A DNA stretch of 64,000 nt from Bacteroides rodentium JCM 16496 (GCF_000614125.1 NZ_BAKJ01000028.1:1-64000), one strand, 5' to 3'. Counted from the stretch's first letter, positions 24,177 to 32,810 are shown. Numbers and translations: made by a program. Notes: a model not told the origin generated them from the sequence alone.

Positions 24177-26475
24177 TGTCGCATTTTCTCCTTTCTTCCT
24201 TAGCCAGTTCTATAATCAGATCTCCTTTTTCCAATACGGCTTTAACCGCCTGTTGCAGTTCTTTATCGGAACATTCGGATTGTATGCAGCTGTATAAATG
24301 CCATAAGGAATTGTCAACACGGATAACTGCCCACGAACTCCGCAGACGGTGTGACAAACCTTCCAATGCCTTTCTATCAAGGTCTGTTCCTGCCTTGCTG
24401 AATTCCTGCATATCCTTTTCCGTTTCAGCAATCAACCTGTCAAGCATTGCCCGACTGTCACCATAAGCCAGCAGAGAGTTCAAATCGGGGGAATCAGCAT
24501 CGGGCTTTATTTTCCGTGCATTTTCTGTGACATCAATCAGTTCCTCCAAAGTAAAAGGCTTGAACAGGCATCCGGCAAATCCTTTTGCCATAAGTTCCTC
24601 CGTATCGCAACTGCCGGAAGCGGTAGCCACTATTACGGGAATGTCCTTTGAATTGCCTATGTTCGAGGAACGTAACAGTTCCAATACCTCGTAGCCGTTC
24701 ATCTCCGGCATCTTCATGTCGGTGACAAGCAGGTCATAATTACGCTTGCGCATGGCTTCCATCATGTCGCTTACGTTATCAAGTGTATCACAACGGACAC
24801 CTGCATAGGCATACATCTCCTTTATCATGGATAGCAGCGTTTCATTGTCATCAAGCACCAGGACGGAACACGAGTTTGAAATATGGCAGTTTGTCATATC
24901 CTGTAATTTTTCTTCCAATACCGTATCGTCAGCAGACATCGGCAATCTGACCGTGAATCGGCTGCCTTTTCCTTTCTCGCTCTGCAAGTCTATTGTACCG
25001 TCCAGCATATTAACAACCCGTTTCACGACAGACAACCCAAGGCCGAAACCGTCTTGTGTCGTGGCATTGGAAAGACGTTCAAATGCGTTGAATACACATC
25101 GCTGTTCATCCTCTGTCATGCCTGTACCCGTATCTTCAACGACAAGCGTCAGAACTCCGTTGCTATAGTCGGATATCATAGCAATACCGCCATGCTCCGT
25201 GAACTTGATTGCGTTGGAAAGCAGATTGTTCCCGATTTGCAGGATGCGGTTTTTATCACCCGTCAGCACAATATCCGTATTGTTTTCAATGGCAAGACAC
25301 AAGTTCTTGCTTTCAGCCATGTTCTGAAATTCGACTTTTAAGGTTTTGGCAATGTCTTCCAGTCTGAAAGGAATGGAAACTGTCTGTTCCTTGCTGTTGT
25401 CTAAACGGAAGAACTCCAACAACGAGTTTAGCATGGCAAGCATCCGTTGGGAGGACAGGCGGATATGTTCTGAATATCGGTCTATCTTCGTTTCAGCGTT
25501 ATTTTTCTGTATCAGTTCGGCATACCCGTGAATTGCGGCAAGCGGTGTTCGTAATTCATGGATAATGGTGTGCATGGCTTTCTTGCGTGAATCTATCAAC
25601 TCTTTATTCTGACTGACATATTCTTTCAGTTGGGAAACCAAGCCCTCCGTTTCACGTTTATATCGCTTGATATGTTTGTCATCACGATGTATGATAATAT
25701 AGGAAACGACCAACAAAAAAAGAATGAATCCCATCAAACCGCCTACCTGCATAAATGATTTTTTTCTCATGGTTACTATTTCGTCTTCCCGATTTTGCAG
25801 GTCGGCTTGTACCTTATCTTCTATTTGGCAGATTAGCCCTCTCAACTGTCTGTTAAGTTCTGCATTACGAGCCGCAAGACTGTCGGCTTGTTCCGACAAT
25901 CGACGGCTTTGTACTTTCTGTTCGCTGACCATGTTTCGATTGAGCGAATGAAGCATCATAGTTGTTGTCGTTGGCTTTGCTTCATCCTTCTTACCAAAGA
26001 TGCCTAAGAAACCTTTTCGTCTTGGTTTCTTGGGTTGTTTCTTTACACTTTCCTGCACAATGGCAGGTACTTGATTGGAAATTTTATTGCTGATGGATTG
26101 CTGTTCATCTATTAACCGAACTATTTGGAACATCTGTCGTTCCTTATCCTCCAAAAGACAGCGCACACAGTCAATACGCTCAATCGAATGAATTTTATTG
26201 AAAAGGCATAATGTGCTGTCCAATGCAATACGCTGGGCATGATAATTTTCCAAATCCGTTTCATCCCAATCCAAAACCGTTTCTCCCAACAAAGAAAATT
26301 CTATCAGCCGAATATGAATATAATTTACCTCATTTCTAAATTTATCTATCTGTTGATTGCTAATTTCTAATATTTCAATTTCTTGCCATTCTTGATACCA
26401 TATATAGATTATACCTCCGATTAGTAACATAATCAAGAAGTTGCCAAATACGACTATATTGTGAAAATATCGCAT
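24169..26475 (-). CDS. rteA: RteA-like hybrid sensor histidine kinase
   Basis: A 768-residue membrane sensor. The first membrane helix is at about 8-28, a periplasmic helical region with coiled coils follows (about 30-245), and a second helix at about 248-268 (VGGLMGFILFLLVVSYIII). Then come HisKA (His in HTIIHELRTPLAAIHGY), HATPase (NNLLSNAIKF, DTGTGM, GFGLGLSVV), a receiver domain (Asp in LLVTDMKMPEMNG) and an HPt-like tail (GLSHRLRSSW). Organisation and partner gene match RteA of CTnDOT-type elements. It probably senses an external or envelope signal and drives RteB. Confidence 0.88.
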   Translation of the reverse strand: MRYFHNIVVFGNFLIMLLIGGIIYIWYQEWQEIEILEISNQQIDKFRNEVNYIHIRLIEFSLLGETVLDWDETDLENYHAQRIALDSTLCLFNKIHSIERIDCVRCLLEDKERQMFQIVRLIDEQQSISNKISNQVPAIVQESVKKQPKKPRRKGFLGIFGKKDEAKPTTTTMMLHSLNRNMVSEQKVQSRRLSEQADSLAARNAELNRQLRGLICQIEDKVQADLQNREDEIVTMRKKSFMQVGGLMGFILFLLVVSYIIIHRDDKHIKRYKRETEGLVSQLKEYVSQNKELIDSRKKAMHTIIHELRTPLAAIHGYAELIQKNNAETKIDRYSEHIRLSSQRMLAMLNSLLEFFRLDNSKEQTVSIPFRLEDIAKTLKVEFQNMAESKNLCLAIENNTDIVLTGDKNRILQIGNNLLSNAIKFTEHGGIAMISDYSNGVLTLVVEDTGTGMTEDEQRCVFNAFERLSNATTQDGFGLGLSVVKRVVNMLDGTIDLQSEKGKGSRFTVRLPMSADDTVLEEKLQDMTNCHISNSCSVLVLDDNETLLSMIKEMYAYAGVRCDTLDNVSDMMEAMRKRNYDLLVTDMKMPEMNGYEVLELLRSSNIGNSKDIPVIVATASGSCDTEELMAKGFAGCLFKPFTLEELIDVTENARKIKPDADSPDLNSLLAYGDSRAMLDRLIAETEKDMQEFSKAGTDLDRKALEGLSHRLRSSWAVIRVDNSLWHLYSCIQSECSDKELQQAVKAVLEKGDLIIELAKEERRKCDNG

Positions 26476-26507
26476 CTATTCAATTGAATATTTATCCGTC
26501 TTAAAAA

Positions 26508-26545
26508 AGGCTCCATTCCCAATTTGCAAAATAGGAAAGGAGCCT
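26508..26545. terminator. Hairpin between the monooxygenase gene and rteA
   Basis: AGGCTCC (26508-26514) pairs with GGAGCCT (26539-26545). A runs on the left and T runs on the right make it usable in both directions. It separates the monooxygenase-like gene from rteA. Confidence 0.6.
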
Positions 26546-26613
26546 CCATTTTTAGTAGAGAACAAACGTGTTCAACAAGACTATCTACATTATTATCTTG
26601 ATGAAACCACACT

Positions 26614-26919
26614 TTATCCTACCACACTGTAGATTCTAACATCTGGTGCTGCTTGGAAATAGGGTTTCAATTCTATCACGACGTCTTGATTAAAGAGGTC
26701 GGAAGTAAGGTAACCTTCTGCCTCTGCTAAAGAGGTAAATCCATGAAGAACCTGTACGTCATCTTCGCGCACAAGCAACTGCTTGCTTACTGCCCCGGCA
26801 ATGTTGTCGAGGAATGGTTGACGATACTTAGTGTACACTGCTGCTGCGGCAGTACGGTCGCTTTCATTCACCTTCATTGTGATTTCAAGGAAAGCTCCAA
26901 TCTTTTTTTCTGTTGCCAT
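26614..26919 (-). CDS. Antibiotic-biosynthesis-monooxygenase-like (dimeric alpha/beta barrel) protein
   Basis: A 101-residue protein starting MATEKKIGAFLEITMKVNES, with the ABM pattern AVYTKYRQPFLDNIAGAVSKQLLVREDDVQVLHGFTSLAEAEGYLTS. Such dimeric barrels include quinol monooxygenases and signal-degrading enzymes. I chose the ATG at 26919 because the TAATTTTG promoter element (26944-26951, minus strand) lies just upstream and would be inside a longer frame. It is divergent from an AraC regulator whose operators lie between them, so AraC control is likely. Substrate unknown. Confidence 0.72.
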   Translation of the reverse strand: MATEKKIGAFLEITMKVNESDRTAAAAVYTKYRQPFLDNIAGAVSKQLLVREDDVQVLHGFTSLAEAEGYLTSDLFNQDVVIELKPYFQAAPDVRIYSVVG

Positions 26920-26943
26920 ATTTATTTTTAATTTTAGACGATG

Positions 26944-26951
26944 CAAAATTA
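26944..26951 (-). promoter_or_regulatory. -7 promoter element of the monooxygenase-like gene
   Basis: TAATTTTG on the minus strand, 25 bases before the ATG at 26919. Confidence 0.5.
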
Positions 26952-26994
26952 GGGTATTCTTAAACCACACTAACTGTAGAAAAAGGAGAAAGAA

Positions 26995-27070
26995 TGGTAA
27001 ATTTAAGAAATCGGCAAAAGATGATGTGTATTGGTATATGAATTTACCATTACACTACTTGAATTTACCA
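26995..27070. promoter_or_regulatory. Candidate AraC operator array
   Basis: Two direct copies of TGAATTTACCA (27039-27049 and 27060-27070) are exactly 21 bases apart, two helical turns, and a third copy lies in inverted orientation (TGGTAAATTTAA, 26995-27006). The array fills the gap between the divergent monooxygenase-like and AraC genes. The right-hand copy ends just where the -33 region of the AraC promoter should be, as expected for class II activation. Confidence 0.62.
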
Positions 27071-27092
27071 CTGATTTTCATTAAGAATGAGC

Positions 27093-27100
27093 TATCTTTG
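27093..27100 (+). promoter_or_regulatory. -7 promoter element of the AraC gene
   Basis: TATCTTTG with no -33 TTTG at the normal distance. The position is occupied by the operator copy at 27060-27070, suggesting an activator-dependent promoter. Confidence 0.55.
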
Positions 27101-27131
27101 TATTCAAATTAAGAATAACATTCTCTTTGTT

Positions 27132-28013
27132 ATGAAAAAAAACGAATCGTTGCCTTTATATCGGCTGAATGAAACAGAAAAATCCAATATCCAATTCGAA
27201 CTATTGGATATGACAGAATTCTTTGCTACCAACGGGAACCACCCGTTTGAAGCACATTTGCATGGATTTTATCAGATTTTATGGTTTAAGGATGGTTATG
27301 GTATACATTCTGTTGATTTCAAAGAATACCCTATACGCAACAATTCAATGTTTTTTATATCACCTGGTCAAATACATTTTTTCGACAAAGAGAACAGGCA
27401 AAAAGGTATAATTTTGCATTTTAATGAAAGTTTTCTTTCGGATGAAGGCAGTAGCGAAAATGTATTTCTGAAATATAATATATTCAACGCATTTGATATG
27501 GTTCCATATTTTGACATTTCGGAAACTGTTGCGGAAAGCCTTGATTGTATCGTTAGAATGATGGACAACGAGGTTGCAAACGGGGAGGTGTTTGCTCATA
27601 GAGATTATTTGAAATATTTGGTAAAACTATTTCTGATTGAAATACAACGTGCAGGAAATAGAGGGAAAGGAAATACATTGTGTGTTAATAATTCATCTAA
27701 TCGCACTTTTATTAGATTTCGTCAAATGCTGGAACATCATTATAAACAAATGCACACAGTAAAGGAGTATGCGAACCATTTGAATGTTTCTGTAAAAACC
27801 CTAACAAACAGTGTGTACGAAAGTTCTCATTCCACGCCTCTGAAAATCATTAATGATAGAATTATATTGGAGGCGAAAAGGCAATTGTTTTACTCAGATC
27901 TTAAAGTCAAAGAAATTGCATTTTTACTGGGGTTTGAAGATCCTTCATATTTTGTGAAATTCTTCAAACGTCAAACGGGAACATTACCTGTCGAGTTCAG
28001 AGAGATTTATTAA
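27132..28013 (+). CDS. AraC family transcriptional regulator
   Basis: A 293-residue regulator. An AraC-type cupin sensing domain (about 20-120, with FEAHLHGFYQILWFKDG and ISPGQIHFFD) precedes a C-terminal double helix-turn-helix (about 195-293; VKEYANHLNVSVKTLTNSV and VKEIAFLLGFEDPSYFVKFFKRQTG). The start at 27132 (MKKNESLPLYRLN) follows an A-rich leader 32 bases after the TATCTTTG element. It is divergent from the monooxygenase-like gene and followed by a GNAT gene 14 bases on. The codon usage is more AT-rich than the chromosomal genes, suggesting a foreign origin. Confidence 0.9.
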   Translation: MKKNESLPLYRLNETEKSNIQFELLDMTEFFATNGNHPFEAHLHGFYQILWFKDGYGIHSVDFKEYPIRNNSMFFISPGQIHFFDKENRQKGIILHFNESFLSDEGSSENVFLKYNIFNAFDMVPYFDISETVAESLDCIVRMMDNEVANGEVFAHRDYLKYLVKLFLIEIQRAGNRGKGNTLCVNNSSNRTFIRFRQMLEHHYKQMHTVKEYANHLNVSVKTLTNSVYESSHSTPLKIINDRIILEAKRQLFYSDLKVKEIAFLLGFEDPSYFVKFFKRQTGTLPVEFREIY

Positions 28014-28027
28014 AAACATATATATCC

Positions 28028-28429
28028 ATGAATATCATTTATAAAAATTCTAAAGATTTCACAGAAGAACAGATTGAAGAATTGTTCTTGTCTGTTAATT
28101 GGTTATCAGGAAAATATCCACATCGTTTGACAAATGCTCTGAAGAAGTCACAGACAGTAATCACGGCGTGGGATGAAAATAAACTTGTCGGACTGATTCG
28201 TGCTTTAGATGACGGAGGAATGGTTGCATACCTCCATTATCTTTTAGTTCATCCTGACTATCAAGGAAATGGCATTGCATCCAAACTATTAAACAAGGTA
28301 AAAGATAAATATAAAGATTTTTTATACATCAACCTAATGCCAGATGAAAGTAAGAATATTTCATTCTATAAAAAACACGGTTTTAGTATTTTAGAGGATG
28401 GCGCAGCCATGCAAATAAGACATCTATAA
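28028..28429 (+). CDS. GNAT family N-acetyltransferase (element cargo)
   Basis: A 133-residue acetyltransferase with acetyl-CoA motif YLHYLLVHPDYQGNGIASKLLNK and C-terminal NISFYKKHGFSILEDGAAM, of the YhbS/PA-like small GNAT type. It lies 14 bases after the AraC regulator and ends before a strong terminator, so it is the second gene of that operon. AT-rich codon use like its partner. It could inactivate a small toxic amine or antibiotic, but the substrate cannot be told from sequence. Confidence 0.88.
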   Translation: MNIIYKNSKDFTEEQIEELFLSVNWLSGKYPHRLTNALKKSQTVITAWDENKLVGLIRALDDGGMVAYLHYLLVHPDYQGNGIASKLLNKVKDKYKDFLYINLMPDESKNISFYKKHGFSILEDGAAMQIRHL

Positions 28430-28443
28430 TAACAGACTTCTTA

Positions 28444-28488
28444 AATGCTGGTGTCCATTGCAATTAATTATTGATGGACACCAGCATT
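28444..28488 (+). terminator. Rho-independent terminator
   Basis: AATGCTGGTGTCCAT (28444-28458) and ATGGACACCAGCATT (28474-28488) are perfect 15-base complements, followed by TTATTTT. It ends the AraC-GNAT operon. Confidence 0.85.
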
Positions 28489-28592
28489 TTATTTTCAGTT
28501 TTTTTGGTCAGCCCTCATCCTCGGGTAAGGGCTAATATGTTTGGCTATTGATATGAACTATGTTCTATTATAAAGACAGGTAGTAAGGGTGA

Positions 28593-29534
28593 TTACAACC
28601 TCATCCCCCGTTTGCGCTTCTTCTTCCTGCGCAATATCTCCGCCATTTCCTGATTGGCTTCCACATCGGTAGCGTTGCCGGATGAACCGTAACCATTCAG
28701 CAATCCCAATGAGCCGCTGAAAAGCTCACCTCTTACAGTGTTGGAAGTTACGCTTGGCGTATCTGCTGTATAGGTTTTCGGCTTTAGGTTCATGCGTTCC
28801 TCATGCCGGTTGCGCTGTAAGGCTGCATCAATCTTGGAATAGCTGAAACGCCTGTCCACTTTGGAGCCGTTGAAGTGGTAACCGTTCATGGTGAAAATCA
28901 CGCCCTGCACTTCATTTGTCTGCCCCTTGTGCTTGAAGCGGACTTTCACGCCCTGACGGTGCAGGTTGGCGACAAGCACGTCCCAGTTGCCGCACCTGCC
29001 GACTTCCGTTTTCAGTATGTCGTACAGCCTGTACTTCGTCCTGTCAGGCTCTTTCAGCCGGTTGCGCTTGACGTTTTCCTTGCCACCAGCCATATGCAGA
29101 CCGTATTTCAAGGTAAGTTCTTTGCAGATACGGGTGCTGCGCAACCGTTCGTTTCTGTCCGATATTGTACTGCCGTCATTGCCTATGCGGTTGAAGGCGA
29201 TATGCACGTGCGGATGCTCCTTGTCGAAGTGGCGGGCGATGAAGAACTGCGTGTCGCGCATGCCCATCTTCTCCATGTATTCAAGTGCTATCCCTGCCAT
29301 AACACGGTTTGTTAGCCGAGGTTCGTCCTCTTTGGAGAAACTCAGGGCGATATGTCCGACAGGCTTCGCCACCTTGACGTTCATCTGCGACTGGATGTTG
29401 AAACTCATTGCGATGGTATCCTTGTTTTCCATGAACAAGCCCTCATGAGCCACTAACTGCACTCCCTTGTTCTTGTCAAGGATGTAGTCCACCACACCCT
29501 TGAAATTGCTGCCGTGTACGATTTTCGCCATCAT
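28593..29534 (-). CDS. Relaxase/mobilization nuclease
   Basis: A 313-residue MobA/VirD2-type relaxase that nicks oriT and pilots the single strand. The N-terminus KIVHGSNFKGVVDYILDKNKG, the histidine motif EHPHVHIAFNRIGNDG (metal-binding HxH) and a Lys-rich tail (LRRKKKRKRGMRL) are typical of Bacteroides mobilizable elements. The first catalytic Tyr probably lies in the N-terminal YILDK segment. Its start overlaps the mobC stop by a few bases. ATG at 29534 or 29531 are equally possible. It needs a conjugative helper. Confidence 0.92.
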   Translation of the reverse strand: MMAKIVHGSNFKGVVDYILDKNKGVQLVAHEGLFMENKDTIAMSFNIQSQMNVKVAKPVGHIALSFSKEDEPRLTNRVMAGIALEYMEKMGMRDTQFFIARHFDKEHPHVHIAFNRIGNDGSTISDRNERLRSTRICKELTLKYGLHMAGGKENVKRNRLKEPDRTKYRLYDILKTEVGRCGNWDVLVANLHRQGVKVRFKHKGQTNEVQGVIFTMNGYHFNGSKVDRRFSYSKIDAALQRNRHEERMNLKPKTYTADTPSVTSNTVRGELFSGSLGLLNGYGSSGNATDVEANQEMAEILRRKKKRKRGMRL

Positions 29535-29893
29535 ATCCCTATCTTGGTTAAGAGTTCATGGATTCTTGCCACTGCAACCTTGCAGTCGTCACGTTCCTCA
29601 TAGAAGCCCCCTGCATTCGCCTTGCGTGCAAGCTGGTTCAGGTTGTTAGCCATGCCGCACAGGTTACGCACATGGGCGGCATGTTCCTCCGACAGCCGTC
29701 CCTTCACATGACCGTTTCGGAAACACTCCCTCATGTATTCGCTCGATGACACTCCGGCTTCATACGCCCGTGTCATCAGACGGAAGTAGTCGGCAGCCGC
29801 CAGCTTCACCGCCACACGGTATGTCAGTTTCTCGGTTGCCCCTTTCTTCGGGCGACCGCCTTTGTTGTGTTTCTTGTCTTCCTTATGTTCCAT
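29531..29893 (-). CDS. mobC: Mobilization relaxosome protein MobC
   Basis: A 120-residue relaxosome accessory protein. A basic N-terminus (KHNKGGRPKKGATEKLTYRVAVKLAAADYFRL) suggests ribbon-helix-helix DNA binding, and the MobC signature LCGMANNLNQLARKANAGGF is present. It is translationally coupled to the relaxase and lies next to the candidate oriT at 29935-30000, which it would bind to help nicking. Confidence 0.9.
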   Translation of the reverse strand: MEHKEDKKHNKGGRPKKGATEKLTYRVAVKLAAADYFRLMTRAYEAGVSSSEYMRECFRNGHVKGRLSEEHAAHVRNLCGMANNLNQLARKANAGGFYEERDDCKVAVARIHELLTKIGI

Positions 29894-29934
29894 TTCTAAG
29901 TATTGTCAGTATAGTTAATGAATAGACCAACGGG

Positions 29935-30000
29935 ATGCCGCCCCCTGATATTCGGGGGACGGGTGACAAGCGGTTTCGGGTGTCCCGAAACACAAACTTG
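29935..30000. other. Candidate origin of transfer (oriT)
   Basis: Upstream of mobC two inverted repeats follow one another: CCCCC (29941-29945) with GGGGG (29954-29958), and TTTCGGG (29974-29980) with CCCGAAA (29984-29990). The stretch is non-coding, GC-rich against its AT-rich surroundings and sits beside mobC-relaxase, as oriT does in related elements. The nick site cannot be assigned. Confidence 0.5.
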
Positions 30001-30061
30001 CTACCCCACGATTCTAACCGAATCAATTTTGAGCAACTCCCGTTTTTTCTCGTTTGATGCT

Positions 30062-31000
30062 TTATAATCCGAACCCTTTTTTCTTCGGTTTAACGATGTT
30101 TCGGGGCGGTGGATTAACGGTTAAATTCTGCCGCTTGCCGCACAGAAAATCGTTCAGGTCTTTATGCCCGTGATAGTTGTGCGAGAAATCTCGGATGCAT
30201 CCGTCAAACTCGATTGTCAGCTCTTGGTACGCTTTTCTCCCAGCCTTGTCATTGTCGAGCAGGCAGTGGATGCGCCCGTACCCGTGCAGCACGTCTATGG
30301 CTTTCGGCACGTTGGCGGTGGAGTTGAGAATGACATAATCCTGCCCGTCAAGATTGGGCATGGTCGGGCAGTTTCTCGTGCGGAGCGTGAGGAAAGAGAG
30401 ATAATCCGTCATGCCCTCGAATACCAGACATTTCTCCCTCGGTTCTCCCGACTGCCGGATGTGGCTGATGTCTTTCGGTGCGATGCATCCCTTGAAAAAT
30501 TGGTTACGCACTTCAAACCCTCCTGCCACATTTGGGAAGCCGATGGCGAAATAAGGTTTGCCGTTATGGATGAAGTGCAGTTCCTTACATTCCGGCTTCG
30601 CCAGTACGGTGTCTATCCCACGTTCCTGCAAGTAGCGGAGCAATGCCGGATGCGTGAGTTCCCTGACCTCCAGCTGTTGGAAGGATGGTTCGGATGCCTG
30701 TTGGTGAAAGGAAAAAGAAACGGGGCGGACGTGTGGAGCCTGTTCCGCTATCTTACGGAGCAGATAAGACACATGGTCGGAAAAATAGAGTTCCTGCGCC
30801 AGTGCGATGATGTTGCCACCTTTACCCAGCCCATAGTCGAACCACAGGTTGCGGTTAGTGTTCACCTTGAATGACGCTTCTTTCTCCTGCCGGAAAGGTG
30901 ATTTGTACCACAGGCTTTCGCCTTGCTGTTTTACGGGCGAATAGCCCAGACTTTGCAGATAGTCTGCAATGTTGATTTGTTTTGCTTCTTGTATGGTCAT
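30062..31000 (-). CDS. Toprim-domain DNA primase (element replication)
   Basis: A 312-residue primase-like protein. A CHC2-type N-terminal region lacking clear zinc cysteines (INIADYLQSLGYSPVKQQGESLWYKSPFRQEKEASFKVN, then WFDYGLGKGGNIIAL) is followed by a Toprim domain (about 195-290) with CLVFEGMTDYLSF (Glu) and HCLLDNDKAGRKA (DxD-type). I start it at 31000 (MTIQEAKQINIADYL), where family similarity begins, rather than at 31153. It is paired with the helicase gene upstream; both serve replication of the excised circle. Confidence 0.9.
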   Translation of the reverse strand: MTIQEAKQINIADYLQSLGYSPVKQQGESLWYKSPFRQEKEASFKVNTNRNLWFDYGLGKGGNIIALAQELYFSDHVSYLLRKIAEQAPHVRPVSFSFHQQASEPSFQQLEVRELTHPALLRYLQERGIDTVLAKPECKELHFIHNGKPYFAIGFPNVAGGFEVRNQFFKGCIAPKDISHIRQSGEPREKCLVFEGMTDYLSFLTLRTRNCPTMPNLDGQDYVILNSTANVPKAIDVLHGYGRIHCLLDNDKAGRKAYQELTIEFDGCIRDFSHNYHGHKDLNDFLCGKRQNLTVNPPPRNIVKPKKKGFGL

Positions 31001-31275
31001 AATGTATATTCCTACGGATTTGATGATAGTTGATAAAACGATGTTTTGATGATTCGCATATTTAATGTATTGATATATAGAATTATATACTCTCATCATA
31101 CATTCATCAAATTGCTTGCGAAAAGAGAAAATCATCATTTGCGATGTCGGCATGGGCTGTCCGTACTGTTTTCTCTTTTCATCAGCATCTTATTCTTGAT
31201 TAAGGTTTGATGATGATATATTCTACTGATATTCAATACTATTATATTCTTATTCATCAATTCATCAAAAAAGAA

Positions 31276-32523
31276 TCATAGTGTTTCCAAAAACTCTCTT
31301 GTCACTGTGTAGAACCGCCCTGTCGTACGTTTGGGCGCATAGCGGCACTCTCTCGTGTAATCCACCTGATAGGTGGTATATGTGAGGGTATTGTGGGCTG
31401 GTTTCAGCTTCCAACGCTCCTGCAAGACCCTCCGCACTTGATACTTTTCTACCTTGACATGCGAATTTGCCAACAAGACAAGAATGTCATCGGGGCAGAA
31501 CGAGAAAGTATCCATACCGACCCTGTCCATAATGTCAAGGATAAGTTCGTGCATCTCTATCTCCAATCTGTTGCGGTTGCTGCGGATGATGCGCTGCAAG
31601 GCTTCGGTATGCAGCAGTGAGGGAGCGAACCACATACGGCTTTTCTTTTCGGTGGATAACTGCCTATACTGCAAATGGTGGAGAAAAGCAGGTATCTCGG
31701 CTTTTAGCTTTTGCAGGAAGTCGGTATCATCCGACTGCAAGTGGTCTATCCTGCGCACCCAATAGCGTGTTTCCCCTGCCTCAATGATGACGGGCAGGTA
31801 CTCGTTGTTTGAACACAGCACGAACTTGGCGAAGAAGGCTATCTCGTCACGGTCTTTGCCTTTGGCTTCCACCTTGTATGAGAGTGTCGTGCTCAGGTTC
31901 TTCAACCTCTCGCTGTCCTCCCTGCGGCTCAGCAGCACTTCATCCACCACGATAAGGAGCTTCCCTGCCCAGTCGGAATTGAACTGGCTACGGAAATCCT
32001 CGTTGGTGTTGAACGTCACGTTGTTCTGAAACAGGGCTTTCAAGAAGTTCAGAAATGTGCTTTTACCCGTGTTCCGTTCCTCCGATACCAACAGCAGAAT
32101 GGGTAGTTTCTGTATGGGCTGCAAGTAGAGCAGTTGCAGATAGTCCATCCCCAACTCGTATTGCTCCCCGAAGATGTGTTCCACCAATGAGCGGATAGAG
32201 GGAAAATCGCCCTCCATCGGCTTGTGGTCTATCGGTTCGTAGAGGTTGAGGAACTTGCCGATTACTGACTGATAGCTCACGTGTTCGGGTACGGTGCAGA
32301 AGCCGTCATACTTCGGCACGTTGGCAAGATAGTGTTTGCCGTAGTCCTGCCGGAGCGTCTCGTTGTTCCACACGATGCGTTTCTTCACATAGCCCCCGTT
32401 CAGGCGGGGCTGGTTCACCAATTTGTAGAGGGTTGTACCCACTCGGATGAACTCCTCCTTTGCCATGCCGCTGTTCGTAGGCGGTCGGTGGCTGCCTTTC
32501 GATTCTTTAGCTGTCATTTTCAT
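31276..32523 (-). CDS. Primase-helicase (SF3-like, DUF5906) protein
   Basis: A 415-residue protein with an SF3-type helicase core (about 140-270): Walker A LLVSEERNTGKSTFLNFL, Walker B-like KLLIVVDEVLLSRRED and the sensor FVLCSNNEYLPVII. The C-terminal part (about 300-415) looks like a winged helix and basic DNA-binding tail. This domain set matches the primase-helicase proteins (DUF5906) of mobile elements in Bacteroidetes. It lies upstream of the Toprim primase, and the iteron-like region lies next to its start, which fits a replication module. Confidence 0.85.
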   Translation of the reverse strand: MKMTAKESKGSHRPPTNSGMAKEEFIRVGTTLYKLVNQPRLNGGYVKKRIVWNNETLRQDYGKHYLANVPKYDGFCTVPEHVSYQSVIGKFLNLYEPIDHKPMEGDFPSIRSLVEHIFGEQYELGMDYLQLLYLQPIQKLPILLLVSEERNTGKSTFLNFLKALFQNNVTFNTNEDFRSQFNSDWAGKLLIVVDEVLLSRREDSERLKNLSTTLSYKVEAKGKDRDEIAFFAKFVLCSNNEYLPVIIEAGETRYWVRRIDHLQSDDTDFLQKLKAEIPAFLHHLQYRQLSTEKKSRMWFAPSLLHTEALQRIIRSNRNRLEIEMHELILDIMDRVGMDTFSFCPDDILVLLANSHVKVEKYQVRRVLQERWKLKPAHNTLTYTTYQVDYTRECRYAPKRTTGRFYTVTREFLETL

Positions 32524-32676
32524 TCGATTTTAGTTTGGTAAAATGTCAGCCACAAAAGTATAGGCATTTATCGGATAGGCTGATACGCAAATCGCAGCAG
32601 AACGCAGCAAAAAATACTTTGCAATCAAAAAGTGAGCAATCCGTGGATAAAAAACGAGTGAAAAAGCAAAAACAAG

Positions 32677-32713
32677 CCCGAAGAAGCACCATTTCAATGG
32701 CTGTTTCTTCGGG
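32677..32713. terminator. Hairpin terminator
   Basis: CCCGAAGAA (32677-32685) pairs with TTCTTCGGG (32705-32713), with an inner CCAT/ATGG. On the plus strand a T run follows; on the minus strand TTGTTTTTGC follows. It probably ends the small gene at 32873 reading leftward. Confidence 0.65.
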
Positions 32714-32720
32714 TTTTTGT

Positions 32721-32810
32721 GTTATACGTATTAATGGTAATACGGTAAGACGTTTGTTCAACTTACCACTAATACGTTTTATCAGCAATACGTATTACTG
32801 ATAATACCTT
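32721..32810. repeat. Iteron-like TAATACG cluster with palindromes
   Basis: Five or six copies of (T)AATACG or its complement CGTATTA fall within 90 bases. They include the near-palindrome ATCAGCAATACGTATTACTG (32781-32800, extended by AT) and the hairpin GGTAAG/CTTACC (32744-32749 and 32762-32767). The cluster lies in the 349-base gap before the helicase gene and may be a replication origin or a binding site for an element regulator. Confidence 0.5.

Noticed and set aside
32546-32788. Small open frames in the helicase-integrase gap
   Set aside because: They overlap hairpins and repeats on both strands and have no start signals.
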